Both the position numbers and the translations under genes were made by a program. Below are positions 34,201-47,878 of a DNA stretch of 64,000 nucleotides, piece by piece. This DNA comes from Himantopus leucocephalus. Taxonomy: Eukaryota; Chordata; Aves; Charadriiformes; Recurvirostridae. Each line of letters starts with the position of its first letter. The stretch's first letter is position 1. The DNA is taken from contig RSEF01000003.1 of the NCBI GenBank assembly GCA_003993805.1, forward strand, positions 88,909,112-88,973,111, written 5' to 3'. Below the pieces are notes generated by a model, which had not been told where the DNA came from, did no database searches, and was given only the letters and a program-made list of their open reading frames with translations.

Positions 34201-37200
34201 TTGCCTCTGTCTCTCATTCCAATCTTTATTATTCCTTACCTTACTCCCTTCTACCCCTGACTTTGTGTGCATATCTAAGCTATGAGCCGTATGTATAAAT
34301 GCTAACTTACAGTACTTGGATGATGTAAGTTGTATGCAAGGCAAAGCAGTAGAGAGGGTGGACAGTGCTGAGTACTTAACGTGCCCGAGCAGACTGGTGT
34401 ATGCAGATTGGAGGTCAATATTACTTCTCACAGCCGACTATAAACTATTTACTGTGGCTACAGGGTTTTAAAAACATAAATAAAGAGTAACAAACCTCAA
34501 CGAGATCTCTGCCTGGCAGGGGATTTTTAACAGAAATGCAAAATTCTGCGTGACCATGTAGCTTAGGCAAACCTACTGCAGTTAACAACACTGAAATGTT
34601 TGAAGTACTAAGGAGCGTGGCACAGTGACCTTAATGGCGGAAGTTAGTCAGCACTCTACCTGCTGCTTGTGCTTCTCAGACCATTTAGGTGTAAATAGTT
34701 TTGGACAGAACAGAATGGTATTATTTATTGTGTCACATCCACTTGCTTCTAAGAACAATTTAGCTGGACACATGCAATGATGTATGCAGACTCCAAAGCC
34801 AAAATAATATTAACCAGTGCTCTTCCCAGTCACTCTCAGCTAATGAATCTCATAAAGGTGCTTTTCTCCCAGCGCCTAACCTACTGCTTAGCAAGGTGAA
34901 TGTCCTTCCCAGCAACATATATGCATGAATCGTAGCAGAGGTGGAAACAGATTTCTATTACAGTCACAGAAAAAAGGTTAAAAGTGAAATTCTGTTATAG
35001 GCAGATGATAATGTTCTTTTTGCCAAAAGAACCCATGCTTCATTTGCTGCTTCATTTAATGTATGTTATAAAACAATTGCACACAACTTTATGAGCTAAC
35101 TTTACAAACCAACAAAAACCTGTGACTGTATTTTACGCTAGGCTTTGAGGATTAATTTTTGTGAAGCGTGCAGATACCTCTGTCTCCAAAAACATAACTT
35201 TTCCATAATGCCTAGTGGTGAAAGTATGCATTTGAGGAGTGTGAACCAGGGAATTTCTTCTTTAGCCAAGGCTTTTTGACCACTGCCCACACCTTCTGTG
35301 GGACTGACTCTTTTGAAGAGCATCTTGACTCTGTCACTCCCAAATTGACAGCTATGTAAGGTTGCAAAAAGGAGGGAGCAGAAAGAGAGATAAGGCAAAG
35401 AATGGGAAAAAAAAGGAGACCTGCATTCTCCTGAAGCATATGAGCTAAATGGACTCTTTTGCTCCTTTCTGTGTTTTTCCTGGCCAGTGAAGACTCTTGT
35501 CGGTTCTACCTATTGTCCCCCTCTTCCCTGCTGTCTTAAGAAGAAAGTGGCTCTGATTGGCAATTCTTTCTCCATGATTTGCCATGGGATAAATCTGACA
35601 GTCTTTAAGCAATCAGAACATGCCTGAATTTCTTTTCACTGTGGTTGTCTTACCGTCTTATCATCATTCTTCAGCTTTTTCTGTCCCAATTCTTTTCTAT
35701 AGTGGTGAAGTGTATGGAAAAGTCAGATTTGTTGCTCATTAAATGGAATTCCCTTGTTTCTGTCGGATAGTTAGTGCGGAGAAGTGCTGGTGAAACAGAT
35801 TTGAGGAGCACATGGGGCTGCTCTGCAATTCTGGACATAATTAGCTGCTGTATAACTGATCTGTATAATCAGAAGTAGTGACCAGTGCTGTCTTGGAAGG
35901 TAAAATCCCCAGAAGCATAATTTTATAGAGGTCTTCAAAGTCTCCTACTTTAAGCAACAATGAGTTTGACTGGCAGTTGTCCCTCATTAATAATACCCTA
36001 CCCAGAGGGTGTCATTGCTTCTCCAAGAGGGAGGGAAGGGCTGCCATCTACAGCTAATCTGAAATACCCAAGTTAAGGTAGGTATTGAGAGAAGAGCTGT
36101 GGGCATCCAGCTGGTATCCTTTCTTTACTGGCTGATAAAATACAAGGTATTACTTCTATTATGTTCGCATCTGCGAGGTCCAGTCTAGCATCCCAAACTC
36201 AGAGTGTGTACAACGGTTCCTCTGAAGTGCAAGGCTAATAAAGGGAACGGGAGTGCTCACTACGAGTGGCTGCTGATGAACTTGCCATCAGCAAGGCAGG
36301 CTTTGCTCTGCTATGACAGCAGCCTAAATTTTGCTCAAGATGCCCACAGTATTGTGGAAGAGAAGAACTTGCTGGAGGGGATCTGTGCCATGGTACGCCA
36401 TGGCTGACTTGGGCACCTCTGCCGAGTGGAACAAGCTCTTGGAGTTCGTGTTGCATTCCCTCTTCCTCCTGTCCTAGTACCAGCACACTGCCAGCCTGTG
36501 GGCTCCTGGGCAGGTGACACTGCCTTGCCACCCACTGCGGTAGTCCCAGCCTTGGGGAAAAAAATCAGTTTGCAGTTGCTGATGGGAGGCTCCTGCTGTC
36601 TGTGTTCTTTGCCCTTCACTCCTTCTGCTCTCCCCTCCTATCCCGGCTATGCTATAATTTTCCATCTTTTGCTTTCCACGTACATGAAACCCATTTTCTT
36701 TTCACTCAGTCAGAGCAGAGCAGAAAGAACAATTTAGCTCTACCTCAGGTATGTGCTCCTCAAGTGTGCATGTACTGAAATGTCTCCTTTGGGGTATCAC
36801 AATTTTAAACGATGGCCAAACAATGGCACTTTTCAATTTAAACTATAGCCATTGTGCATAGAACATCTGTACTGTCCCATTAAAAAGCTGTTCTTCATAG
36901 CTGCATTTCATTATGCCAATCTGTGTGGGTTTTTTTTCACAGCCTGAACATTTTAAAAGGGCATTTGCAACTTAAACAGCTGGCTGGTACTGAAAGTAGA
37001 GGAGCAAGACCAGCCTTCTAGGTATGCCAATACACTGATACACAGACTGAATTTCCCACGCTGGCACAGTCTGGAGCTCTTTGTCAGAAGGACATATAAC
37101 TCCTACACAATTCATGTGTCACTGGATCACATCTTTGCATTTATAGATTACAATGATTTCCTGATTCTTCTATTTCTCTTAGTTTGTGTCCTCGTTAATT

Positions 37201-38904
37201 CTAACTCTACTCTCAGCTCAGCTCTGTGTTGTCAGCTGGTAGATATTTTGTTTTGAGGGAGTACACTTGGTCTTTGACCCACTTCTTAGATGAAATTAAT
37301 CTCCTCCAACATTATTTACAGCTTCCCCTCTTATGAGTTATCTCATCCTTAGGTTAGGTTGGAGCCTTTTCTATGGCTGTTCCTAAAAGAAGAACATTGT
37401 ATGGGTGAAAATGTCTCATCAGCAGAGAGGGGGATGTTCCTTGGTCAAATTTTGAAAGTTCTTTTTTCACACTTGAATCCACCCCTCTTTTTGTCTCTAT
37501 TAAGATAAGAATAATAATCCCAAAAGAATACATATTAAATTGCTCACAGTGTTCTTGCAGCAACTTGTCTTCACCCAGGCGTGTAAAACTGGAGGAAGTG
37601 GAAAGCTCTGAGGAGGCACGGGAAAGAGGGAGTTTGTTTCAGCTTAGCAGGTCTGATTGTTTGATCTTTGTCTTTTAGGTCTGCTAAAAGAAAAAATTTT
37701 CTGTGTCTACCAAACCTCTGTGTAGAATGAAATCCCCATGCATAAAATATCTGCTGCTAAAGGGTACCATTACTCTGTACGTAGACCTTACGTGTAGTGT
37801 GTGTGTGTACTTAAAGGTGTCTACAGTTCTTAGGTTTATATACGTTGGTGAATATGGGTAAATTATCTTGACAAGGAATCCCACTGCTCAGAGTACCTCT
37901 ATTTGCCTCTACGGTTTTAACTGCAAAATGCTGGACAGAAACATTGCAAAGCTCTGTTAAATGGATTGCACTTCACAAAAGGAAACGGTGAAAGGAATAC
38001 TTTCCCAGAAAACCCAAAGATAAATTTCAGTAAGAATTTCAAGCGGAACAGGAACAAAACTTTTTAAAAGGACTTAATTCAGTGCATTAGACTGAAAAAT
38101 ATTGAATTATGCAGTGAAGCTCTGCATGGATAATTGAAGGAGGATTGAAATGATTAGCATAATACATTTTTCTCATTCAAAGAGCCTGTGCTCTTGATGA
38201 GATTTTACCAATTGGAGAAGCCAACACAGTCCGCGGTGCTCTGTGGTTATTTGTTTGTGCAGGTAACAGTCACAGTGAGGACTGCCATGTCCTCTGCCCC
38301 ATCTTATCTCTCCCAGCATAAAAGCAGATTGCTTCTACCTGGTGAAGCATGTGTGCTTATAAGCGTTCATCTGCCAGAAGGGAGGAGGCTATCATGAATC
38401 CAACAAGCACTGAATGTGGCAGAAGTCAGGGTGGACTGACTAACCCTTCCCCCCTGCCAGATGATGCAGTATGGTCTGGACTCTGGGTTTTATTTAAATG
38501 ATAAAGATCTTTGGGAAAGTTCCCAGGAAATGGAGTGAGTTTCTCTTAGCCATTCTTTTAATGTGGGATTTCAGAAGATGATTTCAAACCCACTAAAATT
38601 TTGATCTCTAATAAGCTTAGTGTAAAATACTGGAGCTTATTAATCTTCTCAGCCTCTTACTGAATAAACTAGGAAAGAAATGCATCCTACAGATAGGATC
38701 TAGTACTTTTAGTCTGAAGGAATGTTAACCTTTTGGGAACTGTTCAAAGACATAGCCTTTGAGCATACTAAGTCAAGAAAAAAGCACCATCAATGATATA
38801 ATTGATTCTTTTAAAGGGTATTTTCCTTTGCAAATAAATTACTATCTTCTAGGTAAAACAAAGGAGCAGCTGAAGTAGACTATTAACACCTCAGTCATTT
38901 ATCA
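31201..38904. other. Long non-coding stretch, no gene seen
   Basis: No exon, RNA gene or repeat family could be recognised. There are GC-richer patches at about 32580-32760, 33190-33330 and 36250-36560, where overlapping frames of 65-103 codons occur on both strands. A pyrimidine-rich stretch lies at about 34130-34260. A short GT run is at 37793-37810. Frames such as 34431-34090 minus (113 codons) resemble no known protein. Confidence 0.5.
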
Positions 38905-38978
38905 GGCCCAGTCAGCATGGGGTTATGAAAGGCAAGTCCTGCTTGACAAACCTGATCTCCTTCCATGACAAGGTGACC
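38905..38978 (+). pseudogene. CR1 reverse-transcriptase fragment cut by assembly gap
   Basis: Bases from about 38925 translate in the plus direction to KGKSCLTNLISFHDKVT, the stretch of CR1 ORF2 reverse transcriptase just before its SKAFDTVSH-type catalytic region. The upstream bases CAGTCAGCATGGGGTTATG fit the preceding QHGF-like residues only with a frame disturbance. The match ends at the N run, so the catalytic part is not assembled. It is a decayed, non-autonomous LINE remnant. Confidence 0.88.
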
Positions 38979-39078
38979 NNNNNNNNNNNNNNNNNNNNNN
39001 NNNNNNNNNNNNNNNNNNNNNNNNNNNNNNNNNNNNNNNNNNNNNNNNNNNNNNNNNNNNNNNNNNNNNNNNNNNNNN
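38979..39078. other. Assembly gap, 100 N
   Basis: Exactly 100 Ns between two CR1 reverse-transcriptase fragments that point in opposite directions. Real length and content are unknown. Confidence 0.98.
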
Positions 39079-39160
39079 TCAACACTCCTGCCCAACTTGG
39101 TGTCATCTGCAAACTTACTGACGGTGCGCTTGATCCCCTTGTCCAGGTCTTTCACTGCTT
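39079..39160 (-). pseudogene. CR1 reverse-transcriptase fragment, opposite strand
   Basis: The minus strand translates to DLDKGIKRTVSKFADDTKLG, which contains the FADD form of the reverse-transcriptase catalytic motif and the TKLG continuation typical of CR1. It starts directly at the gap edge and fades at about 39150-39160. It is a fragment only. Its direction is opposite to the fragment on the left of the gap. Confidence 0.88.
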
Positions 39161-41307
39161 TTGTTTGAGACCAATTCCAGGAAAGTTCATGGTGGTTTGC
39201 TGAGAAGTGTATTGCAGTTTTCTCTTCTGTAGCCAAAAAGCCTCTGTAAAGTACTCCACTAATTAGGGATTCAGGAACTTTCAGCAAGATCTATTGAATT
39301 TTCCCAAGCAAGTATCCTGTATGTGCATTAAATCCATAAACATCACTGAGGTAATACTGTTTGGCAACACTTCAAAAGTTTATCAATAATCCCTATCATT
39401 TGAGATTTTCAAGTTCTATGTAACATTCTGTGATCATTTTTATCTTTATATCTATCTAGTCTTTTAATAGCTGGTATGAAAAACTAGTTTCAAAACATGT
39501 AACATTAATAACAATGTATTGACTGCACAAATAAATAGAAAAAGGAGTTAGGTGGGCTAGTCTAGTTAGTAAATGAAAACAAAAGATCCTAATAATCTCA
39601 CATTTGATATTTATTAAGGCATCAAAAAATTCAAAGGTCTAGTTCAGGTGAGACCTCATTCCAATATTCTTCCATGACCTTTTAATTTGCACATAAAGAT
39701 TATTTTCCCCTCATCTTTCAATATTTACCATGGTCGCTAAGATGATATTTAGTGCAGGTCTTACTGACCTTCACAGTAAAAGCCCTAACAATGGTAAGAA
39801 AACTCTTTTTCTCTTGTTCCCTGTAAACACAGATATCTATGTCACTGTCATAGTAAAGCAACAGGCACAAGTGCTGCTCCCACAAATTACTTCCCCATTA
39901 ATTTCCAGCCTTTTTCAGTAGTGATAGGAAAGGTAATGAAATTTACAAATAAAACTGTTTCCCTCAATAAATCTGAGCTTTTCACAACTTCCTTCAACTT
40001 CAGAAAAGCAGATGGTGGACACCCAATAGACATTATTGCAGATGTAGGTATTGTTATTTCACTTCAGAAAATAACTTTTCCACATAATATGGTTTCCAGC
40101 ATTACCACCCATGGGTCTCTTGCAGGTATGTATTTTTAGAAATCAGGTAAAGACTGTTCCTTCTGCAAAAAACATATGACTTAGAAGTCACTGTGCAGAG
40201 AGACAACACACATTAGCAGTACAAAACATGTAATGAAAGCAAATGAACTACAATAAATTAAATAAAAAGATTAAATTTAAATTCATCTTTTTCTTCCTTG
40301 AAAGGTATGTTTGAGCAGAGAGACCTGTTGCCAAACATGTGTTCATGTTTATGGACCTGTGCCAGAAAAGTCTGGCAAACTCATTTTGAAAACCTCGGTG
40401 GGCCCACCTAACGGCATCAGATTTTTACCTTAGATCCTGATCCAGCTCCCCCAACATGGCAACTATATTCAGGAGGAAATTAACTGATCCCCTGGACTGC
40501 ATGGGGACAGAACAAAATCCTAAAGCTGATAATGTTTTAAAGCAACTGTAGCATGCCCCAGAGGAAGGCACTGCAGTGCAATATAATGGTTATTGAAAAC
40601 CACTTATGCTGTTAGCTCTGATTATGATTTACACCTTTTGTAATTCAGTCAAACAAAAGCAAACTTTTTAATTAGAATCAAAAAGAGCATATTTCTCTGT
40701 GTAACCAAAAACCTTTAAAAATTTCAGGAAGCTAACCTAGCCTAACACATTGGGATTATTCAGAGGAAAACTAGTGCAGTGGAGAAAGTGCATTTTTCAG
40801 TCCCTCTCTTAAAAGCAGATCAACTACTTTTACTCCCATTTTCCTTAAAATTCGCCAGATAAAGTCAGTCTGTGAATGTCAAAGGCAGTGAAAAAAATTC
40901 CACTCTTCGCCTAACGGGCTTCTCTTTGAAAAAGAAATTTAAAGGTGTGCTAGATCTCGAGTGCAGGGAATCAAGAAGCTGATATGAAGACATAAAACAG
41001 AATACCCTTCCAAAAGATCAAGCACATGTCATTGGGCTTGATGTGGGAAATACTGTATAAAGTTCTATAGCTTGTGTTCTGCCATAAGTCACACCAGATG
41101 ATCATGAGGGTCCCTTTTATTCCCAAACAACTGTGGATTTATTGTCACTATAACAAGGCCTCTTCACACTACTCAGGCAGTGTGAAGTGCCTTTTAAGTG
41201 TGCATAAATTATATTTACTCTCACTTAAAGGACACTTTATCCTGCCACAACTGTGTTAAAGACCCACGATTTATGTTAAAAACAACCCCTTAAATATTCT
41301 ACTTCTA
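39161..41307. other. Non-coding AT-rich DNA, no gene seen
   Basis: AT-rich unique sequence. Frames up to 72 codons (39921-40139) have no recognisable features. Nothing else can be supported. Confidence 0.55.
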
Positions 41308-41790
41308 GGTTCATAGACTTTAGGTCCAGGACGGACAGATAATATTCTCCAGTCTGACGACCTGCACAATACAGACCATAGATTTTAGTTCAAATAATTC
41401 CTCCTTCAGCTTTGATTACGTAAATAATTTATACTTCAAAGACACATCCCAAGTTGAGACTTACTGAGACCAAGTGAGTTCATCATACTTCTCATGGAGT
41501 TGTTACAGCAGCCACCTGCCTACAAACCTGAACTTTAATTTCAACCTGAATTTATCCAGCATCCGCTCATAACCAGAGAATTTTATTATACATTGTTTGC
41601 TAGATGAAAGAGCTCTTTACCATCAAAAACCTCTCTGCGCAGATAGATACTGACTCCTTTGTTAACTCTCTCTTTGGTAAGTTAAATAGATTGCGCTGCT
41701 TTAGAGTCTTGATACAGTGCAAGTTTATGAGGCCTTGAATAATTTTTTTTAAACAATGCCCGATTTTCTACATCTGTTCATGAGGTGAAC
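41308..41790 (-). repeat. Ancient amniote CR1 LINE 3' region
   Basis: Read on the plus strand, the order is GTTCATAGACTTTAGGTCCA (41309), a CAGTCTGACGACCTGCACAA segment (41351), ACAGACCATAGATTTTAG (41371), AATAATTCCTCC (41393), a GCTAGATGAAAGAGCTCTTT stretch (41600), GTAAGTTAAATAGATTG (41677), GAGTCTTGATACAGTGCAAG (41705) and AGGCCTTGAAT (41731). This is the reverse complement of the old CR1 family abundant in turtles and crocodilians, so it lies on the minus strand with its 3' terminus near 41308. Nearly 480 bases are still alignable by eye despite heavy divergence. No reading frame survives. Confidence 0.88.
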
Positions 41791-44700
41791 ACAACAGAAA
41801 TAACTACATACAATAACATGAAAATAATCTCTTTTACACAATGTTATGTCCCACTTCCTGCACATAATTCCCCCAACTTTTGTATTTGAGCATTGTTATA
41901 ACCAGTATCTAACAGTGTCTAAAATCCAAGCTTTAATGGACAGGAATGTGAAAAAATAAAATGCATTATTCTCAGTTCAAAGCACCCTGCTCTTTGTTGC
42001 AATATCCATGCCAAGAAAAGAAAAGATCATCCTGCAGTGCATATTCCAAGTGCTTAATTCTGCTTCTTGGAGACCCATCCAGTGCTTTTCAAAGAACAGA
42101 TTAAGTAAATACTCTTTATTGTTCTTTTTTTTTTTAAATATTTTTGGTGATATAATTATTACCCAATATAGTAGAATTACTGTCATAAAAACATTAAAGG
42201 GCAACATATTTTTAACATATTGAGCACAGACAAAATGCTTAGTAAGGAGGTATGATTCCATGACCTGGGCAGGTAATTGGTTTTGACACCTCAGATCACA
42301 TTTCAGAAATGTTGGAAATTTCTTCTGCCCTATACCGCTGGGAGTGTTAATAACATCCTTGAAGGATTCATTTTTACTGAGACTAAGTGAAAAAGACAGG
42401 GTGACACCAGATAGGGCAATAGAGAAAGCCAAGGTGAAAGAAACAATTAAGCAAGTAAAAATTCAGAAATCCCCAGGCAAGGAACGAAAATTCTGCTGGC
42501 ACAGCTGTTTTTTTTAAAAGAAATTTGTTCTCTGTTTCCATATCCTGCAGATATCTGTAAGAACAATACCAGTATCACTTATCTCCAGTCTATGCTGGAG
42601 ATGTCAGCTACTCCAACACACATCACTGAAAGAAAGAATCCGATGAATTACATCTCACAAAGACCAACTGTACTCTTACAGCATAAATCTACATGTTTTT
42701 ACTGGAGTGCTGGTGGCAAATCAGGCAGTGAAGATCCTCAATTATAAAATGTTTTTGGGAAACACTGATTTCACATTGTTCATCACCATCTGTCAGAGTT
42801 GCAATGGATATCATCAAAAGCAGCTGCTGCCTTTTCCATTTCAGGCTCAGAGTATATTAAGAAGTCTAGAGATGAGCATTGTCTTGGCACTGAAAGTGAA
42901 GAATTTAACTTGTGTGTTTGATGCTTAAATTTTTGAACCATTCCATACACAACGCTAATGCACAAATGCTGTCTACTGCAAGTTATACAACCAATGAAAA
43001 TTTATGATTACGTACAGAGGAGCTCAGAAAAAAGGCAACATTTTCAAATGAAAACATATGCCTTTATTTGCTGACACATTCTGATGATTTGATATATTCT
43101 GAGCGGTGCTAATAACTTGCTCTACTCTTCCTTACTGCCATTTAAAGCTATAAAGTATCATCTAGATATGGCTATACTCCTTCTGCCTCTTTGTCCTCAT
43201 TTTCATTACACAGCTGATGTTTCAAGGAATGCTTTGTATTCCTTTAGGAAAGTCTTTGCAGCCAGGAGGAATTGTATTTTATAGTTCTGATGGGAGAATC
43301 ACAAGATCATTTTCCATTATTACTAGAGGGAAGCAAAAGGGAAAGAAGAGAGTCAGTATTCATGGAGTACTGATAAGGGACATCGCAGTTTCAACCTCCC
43401 ATCTGAGATCAACGCCATCTCTATATAGTGTTTCTGAACAAAGTAATTTGGGACACTGCCCCAGACTGAATAAATTCAAGTTTTGAAGTAAATTTGCACA
43501 ACAAATTAACAAATGTTCTTCACTTCTTTTGGGCACGCTTTAGTTTACAGTCTGGGTCTTAAACTATACCTTCCATTGAAGCACTTTGTGTGAGAAAACC
43601 TACCTTAGATATCACTGTGATGGCCAAAGTATGAGATTTTTTATAGATACAGAGAAAAATTGGCAAAAATGAGGCAAAGCTCAGGGAGACTGCCTGTATT
43701 TAGGCCAGAAAACAAATGCAAAGAGAAAAATAGAAAGAGCGAGCTACTGAATAAAGTAAAAACTCTATGCAGATTGTTAGGAAGCCTGAATTACCCAAGC
43801 TTTCTCTATGTTACTTACACCTGGTTATTTATTTGCAATAATATTTTAACAAAACTACTTTTAACAGTATACTAAGCCTCTCCAGAGCATAAACCCTGCT
43901 GACACATACAGCTCCTGGGTGGCTACAGATGAACTACTGCACATGGGGCACTGCAGTAGCCCTATGTAATGAAGATCCTGCATGTTTTCATTGCTGGAAG
44001 ATTGTGTTTTGACCAGGTGATGTTAAATAAATGTTTTTTTACTCCTAACACCCATAACCATTTTGAAAAGTCATAAAGTAGGAATTGTAAAAAAAGATTT
44101 TATTATTTCTATCTCCAGGGAAATTGAATTTGTAGCAGAAAGTCCATGGGGGAATCCAGTTACAGACCATTATTTTTAAATATTGTGGTGTCTCCAGTTT
44201 GTACAACTCAATGAATATGCACAGTGCAATCTTATTGAAATTTACACTTAAGGAACGAGTAGCATCATTTTGTTTTCCTTGATGGTTTGTACGAGTCACA
44301 GAGAACTCTACAATAACCCAGGTAAAACTGGTTTAAGGCATTTAGAATCTAGGAAAACAATTTGATCTGGACATAAGTGATTGATTAGTTTTTAATCTCA
44401 GCTTTACACTGAAGAAGAAAGTGTTGTCATGCACAGAAAAAGCAAATAATTCTCAATGACTCTGGTGCAACTAACATTCATATTGCTGGATAAGTGACCA
44501 CTGACCTGGGGCCCAAGGTAGAACGAAGATGAGAAAAAAAATGATGCAAACAAGTCTGCAGGTATTACTTTTTACTCTGTTAGGCATCTCACATCCCCAC
44601 TCATGTTGGGCATTCTCGCATCCTTTCATGATTTACAGATCTGATTAGATATGGATGTTAACTTACCTGTCTTGAAACCACTGTATAGACACAGTAGCTT

Positions 44701-45420
44701 AACATGATTTGGATTTTGTAGGCAAAGTGGTAATGCTAATACAGCAATGGATTGTTACAGACAGAGGTCTCTGACTTTGCAGTGCTTACAGTGACCATTT
44801 AATCTGTGGGCCAGAACTGCATCTAGCTTTCTCTCACTGACTTCTCATGTTATGCTGGAGAAGCACTTACAGCAGTCCACCTGAGCTAGTTTTAATGAGA
44901 CAAAAGCATAGAAAAACAACATATCAGTCAAGGAATGCAAGTCCCAAATATTAACTGTTAAAAGAAAATCACAGAGATTTCCACCATCACACGTTTGAGA
45001 CATTCTGTTGAACTATTTTCTATTCCTATTCATCTAGTTAAAGTGGATTTTGTCAGAATTCCTGTGACAGAAATAACCTCAAAAAGACTTTGTATTGCAG
45101 AGTCAGATAAATGGAGAAAAAAGTTATAGGCAGCAGGTAGACTCAAGGGAGATTGCCATTAGAAACGAATATGGGGAAGCTTCTTTGCTTTCTGCACTAT
45201 GTCCTTTTTCCAGATTCATGATGGTATCATCACAGGATAAAGAGATTCAAATTATGAAGAGAAGACAGGGGACTTGAGGAGTATCTGCAAAGGCAGCAGG
45301 AAACACAAAGCAAATTGCTTTAGCCTTTCACTCCCAAATTGCTGAGCAGGCACATTATCAAGCCTGTTTTATACTTGTTTCAGATTATAGAAGAAGAAGT
45401 ATGATTATTATGGATGGGGA
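41791..45420. other. Non-coding AT-rich DNA, no gene seen
   Basis: This holds a 151-codon minus-strand frame (42432-41977), the second longest in the window. It crosses a T-run near 42127-42136, giving a lysine run, and has no recognisable domain. Other frames are shorter. No repeat family is visible. Confidence 0.5.
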
Positions 45421-45452
45421 TAATGATGATGATGGTAATAATAATAATAATA
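45421..45452. repeat. (GAT)n/(AAT)n simple repeat
   Basis: A run of GAT units followed by AAT units, about 30 bases in total. Confidence 0.9.
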
Positions 45453-47463
45453 GTGACATAACTGTTGAGGAAAAAACAAATGAGGAAAGTACAAGGTAGA
45501 CTTTTAGCTCAGCTCATCACTTGCCTGAAGGCCCTCATCTAGTTAACTGGCAAGCACAATGCTCTTTCAAGGATTATACTACCATTGCAATTGTAAGCAC
45601 CCATACCTGATAGTCTTACATTAATAGCACAGCAAATGCATAAAAAGGTAAAAAACCTTTAAAATTCCTAAGTATTTTGATAAGAAATCTCTGAAGTAAA
45701 ACGACAATGACGGTTCTGTTTGAATCTGGATGTTTCTGCTGTGAGTATAAACACACGTTAAAATACAGAGACAACAGCACAGTATTTTTCATGACCATCT
45801 CCAAAGCACGAGGACTGGTTTCTGGTTTGCCAGTTTTCCCCAAACCTCTTCAGCTATTCAAAGATCTCAAGAATTATGTAATTTTTTTCCAAAATTTGCC
45901 TTGTACATGCCTATCCCTATCAATACATGTCTATCAATTAACTCTCTAAAGTGATTTGTTGCAGTGAAAATACTTTGTATGTTGTATAAAACTAATTAGG
46001 CCCAACAGGAAATAAAATGCCACCAACAGTTTGAACAAAGCTGAATATTAGGCTGCAAATTATCATGCCAACCTGTTTATTTTATTAATAGCTTTCTCTG
46101 CAAATGTTTTCTCATATCCCTTTAAAAGACTATTATATGTTCCATGTTACTGATGTCTCTGCTGTGAGGTGCTGATGCGTTCTGGAAAGCTGCAAGACCC
46201 CAAGGTTAAGAAAAGAGATCTACAAAACTGGAAGCCTTATCGCAACAGGGGTTACTATGAGTTCAAAACCACCCTACTGGTTTTAGCACAGCTAAATACA
46301 GACTATCATTCTGGGTGAGAGCAATTGTCCTGGTAGCTCAGGTGCCTGGTCCCTTCAGGTCACCATGCTGAATTTCTTGAGTAACTTCAATAGAAGGGTA
46401 GAGAAGGTATTGACTGATGTTTTCCTGGTCCATCTTTCTGGCATCCATCAGTCACTGTCTTAGGGGATACCTGGTCTGTAGAGTACCCGGACGCCTCAAC
46501 CATATTTGACAGCTATACACAGATTGCTCCTTCATCAGCATGCTTAATCCCTTTTTGAGTCCATTTGTAGTTCAGTTTACTGCCACATTGTGTTGCCACA
46601 TCATGGCATTGTACTGCCACATATAATTTCACCCTTCAGGTAAACCAGTATATGATCTATGCACTATGGATATTCACAAAAATCATGCAATAATTTTAAA
46701 AGATGTACTTCTGTCCTGTTTAAAATAAGCATTTACTTGGTTATTGTACTTCACAAGGTCCAAAAATCTCTGAATGATACAGTCTAAACACAAGATGTGT
46801 TTTTATGTTTGTGGAAAAACATAACTTGAACTTAATTGCTCCCCATAGCCATATCTCACTTCATCTGCCCATCTAGCCAAAACTGTTGTCAGTAGGGATC
46901 AATAGGGAGAACTTCATCCACATTTAGTCATCAAGGAGATGCAAACATTGACTCCAGAGTGAAGACCTAGGTGAGTGAGAGTCTCACATTGTCTGCTTCA
47001 GGGGAGCTCCTCTTCAAAACTGTCCCTTCACTAAGCTTTTTTTATCCAACATATGAAAGCAAAATCAGTTTGGAATATTACTGTTTTAAAATCTCAAGAG
47101 TATAATGGAAATTGCTTTTTTTGAGGCATAGAGAGATGTATGTATGAAAGACACTCTTCTAAACACAGTTTTTGAAGCTGCACAAGTCTTACTTCCTGCT
47201 TCAGGTTATATTAAGTGAAGCATATCTTGAACAAAAATAAAAATATCTATGTATTTATGAAATATATTTGATTGTATTCAAGGTGTCACCAAAACTAGGA
47301 AGGTAACAGCTAAGATATTCAAAGTGGACCAAGGTGGTTATGCCTCAGGTCTAAGTGCGTAAGGTTTCCCAGGAGCTGCTGGAACAACTGTCCCAGGCCA
47401 ATGCCACGATATAGGTAAAGTCCAAAAGGTCACAGAGGACCAGGGAGAGCATAGCTGTAGTAA
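45453..47463. other. Non-coding AT-rich DNA, no gene seen
   Basis: Unique sequence without recognised exon, RNA gene or repeat. Frames are at most about 80 codons. Confidence 0.55.
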
Positions 47464-47686
47464 CCAAGTGTCATGGTTTCAGTTGGGACAAATTTCACTT
47501 TTTTACTAGCAGCTGGTATAGTGCTATGTTTTGGATTTGAGAAGGGAAATAGTGTTGATAGCACACTGGTGGTTTTGGTTGATGCTAAGCAGTCAAGGCC
47601 TTTTCTGCTCCTCACACTGCCCCACCAGTGAGTAGGCTGGGAGTGCACCAAAAGGGCTATTCCATACCATATGATGTCATGCTCAG

Positions 47687-47695
47687 TATATAAAG
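47687..47695 (+). promoter_or_regulatory. TATA box of the solo LTR
   Basis: TATATAAAG lies about 220 bases into the LTR, shortly after the ATGATGTCATG block, which also contains a CRE/AP-1-like TGATGTCA. It fits the U3 promoter of the former provirus. Present activity is unknown. Confidence 0.7.
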
Positions 47696-47872
47696 TTGGG
47701 GGAAGAAGAATGAAGGGGGGATGTTGGAGTTATGGCATTTGTCTTCCCAAGTAACTGTTCCATGTGATGGAGCCCTGCTTTCCTGGAGATGGCTGAACAC
47801 CTGCCTCCACCTGGAAGCAGTGAATGAATTCCTTGTTTTGCTTTGCTTGTGTGCACAGCTTTTGCCTTTCTT

Positions 47873-47878
47873 ATTAAA
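47873..47878 (+). terminator. Poly(A) signal of the solo LTR
   Basis: ATTAAA within CTTATTAAACTG sits where the R region of this LTR family carries its polyadenylation signal, about 185 bases after the TATA box. Confidence 0.6.

Noticed and set aside
41977..42432. 151-codon minus-strand frame
   Set aside because: It crosses an A/T-run giving a lysine run, resembles no family, and sits in AT-rich unique DNA where chance frames of this size occur.
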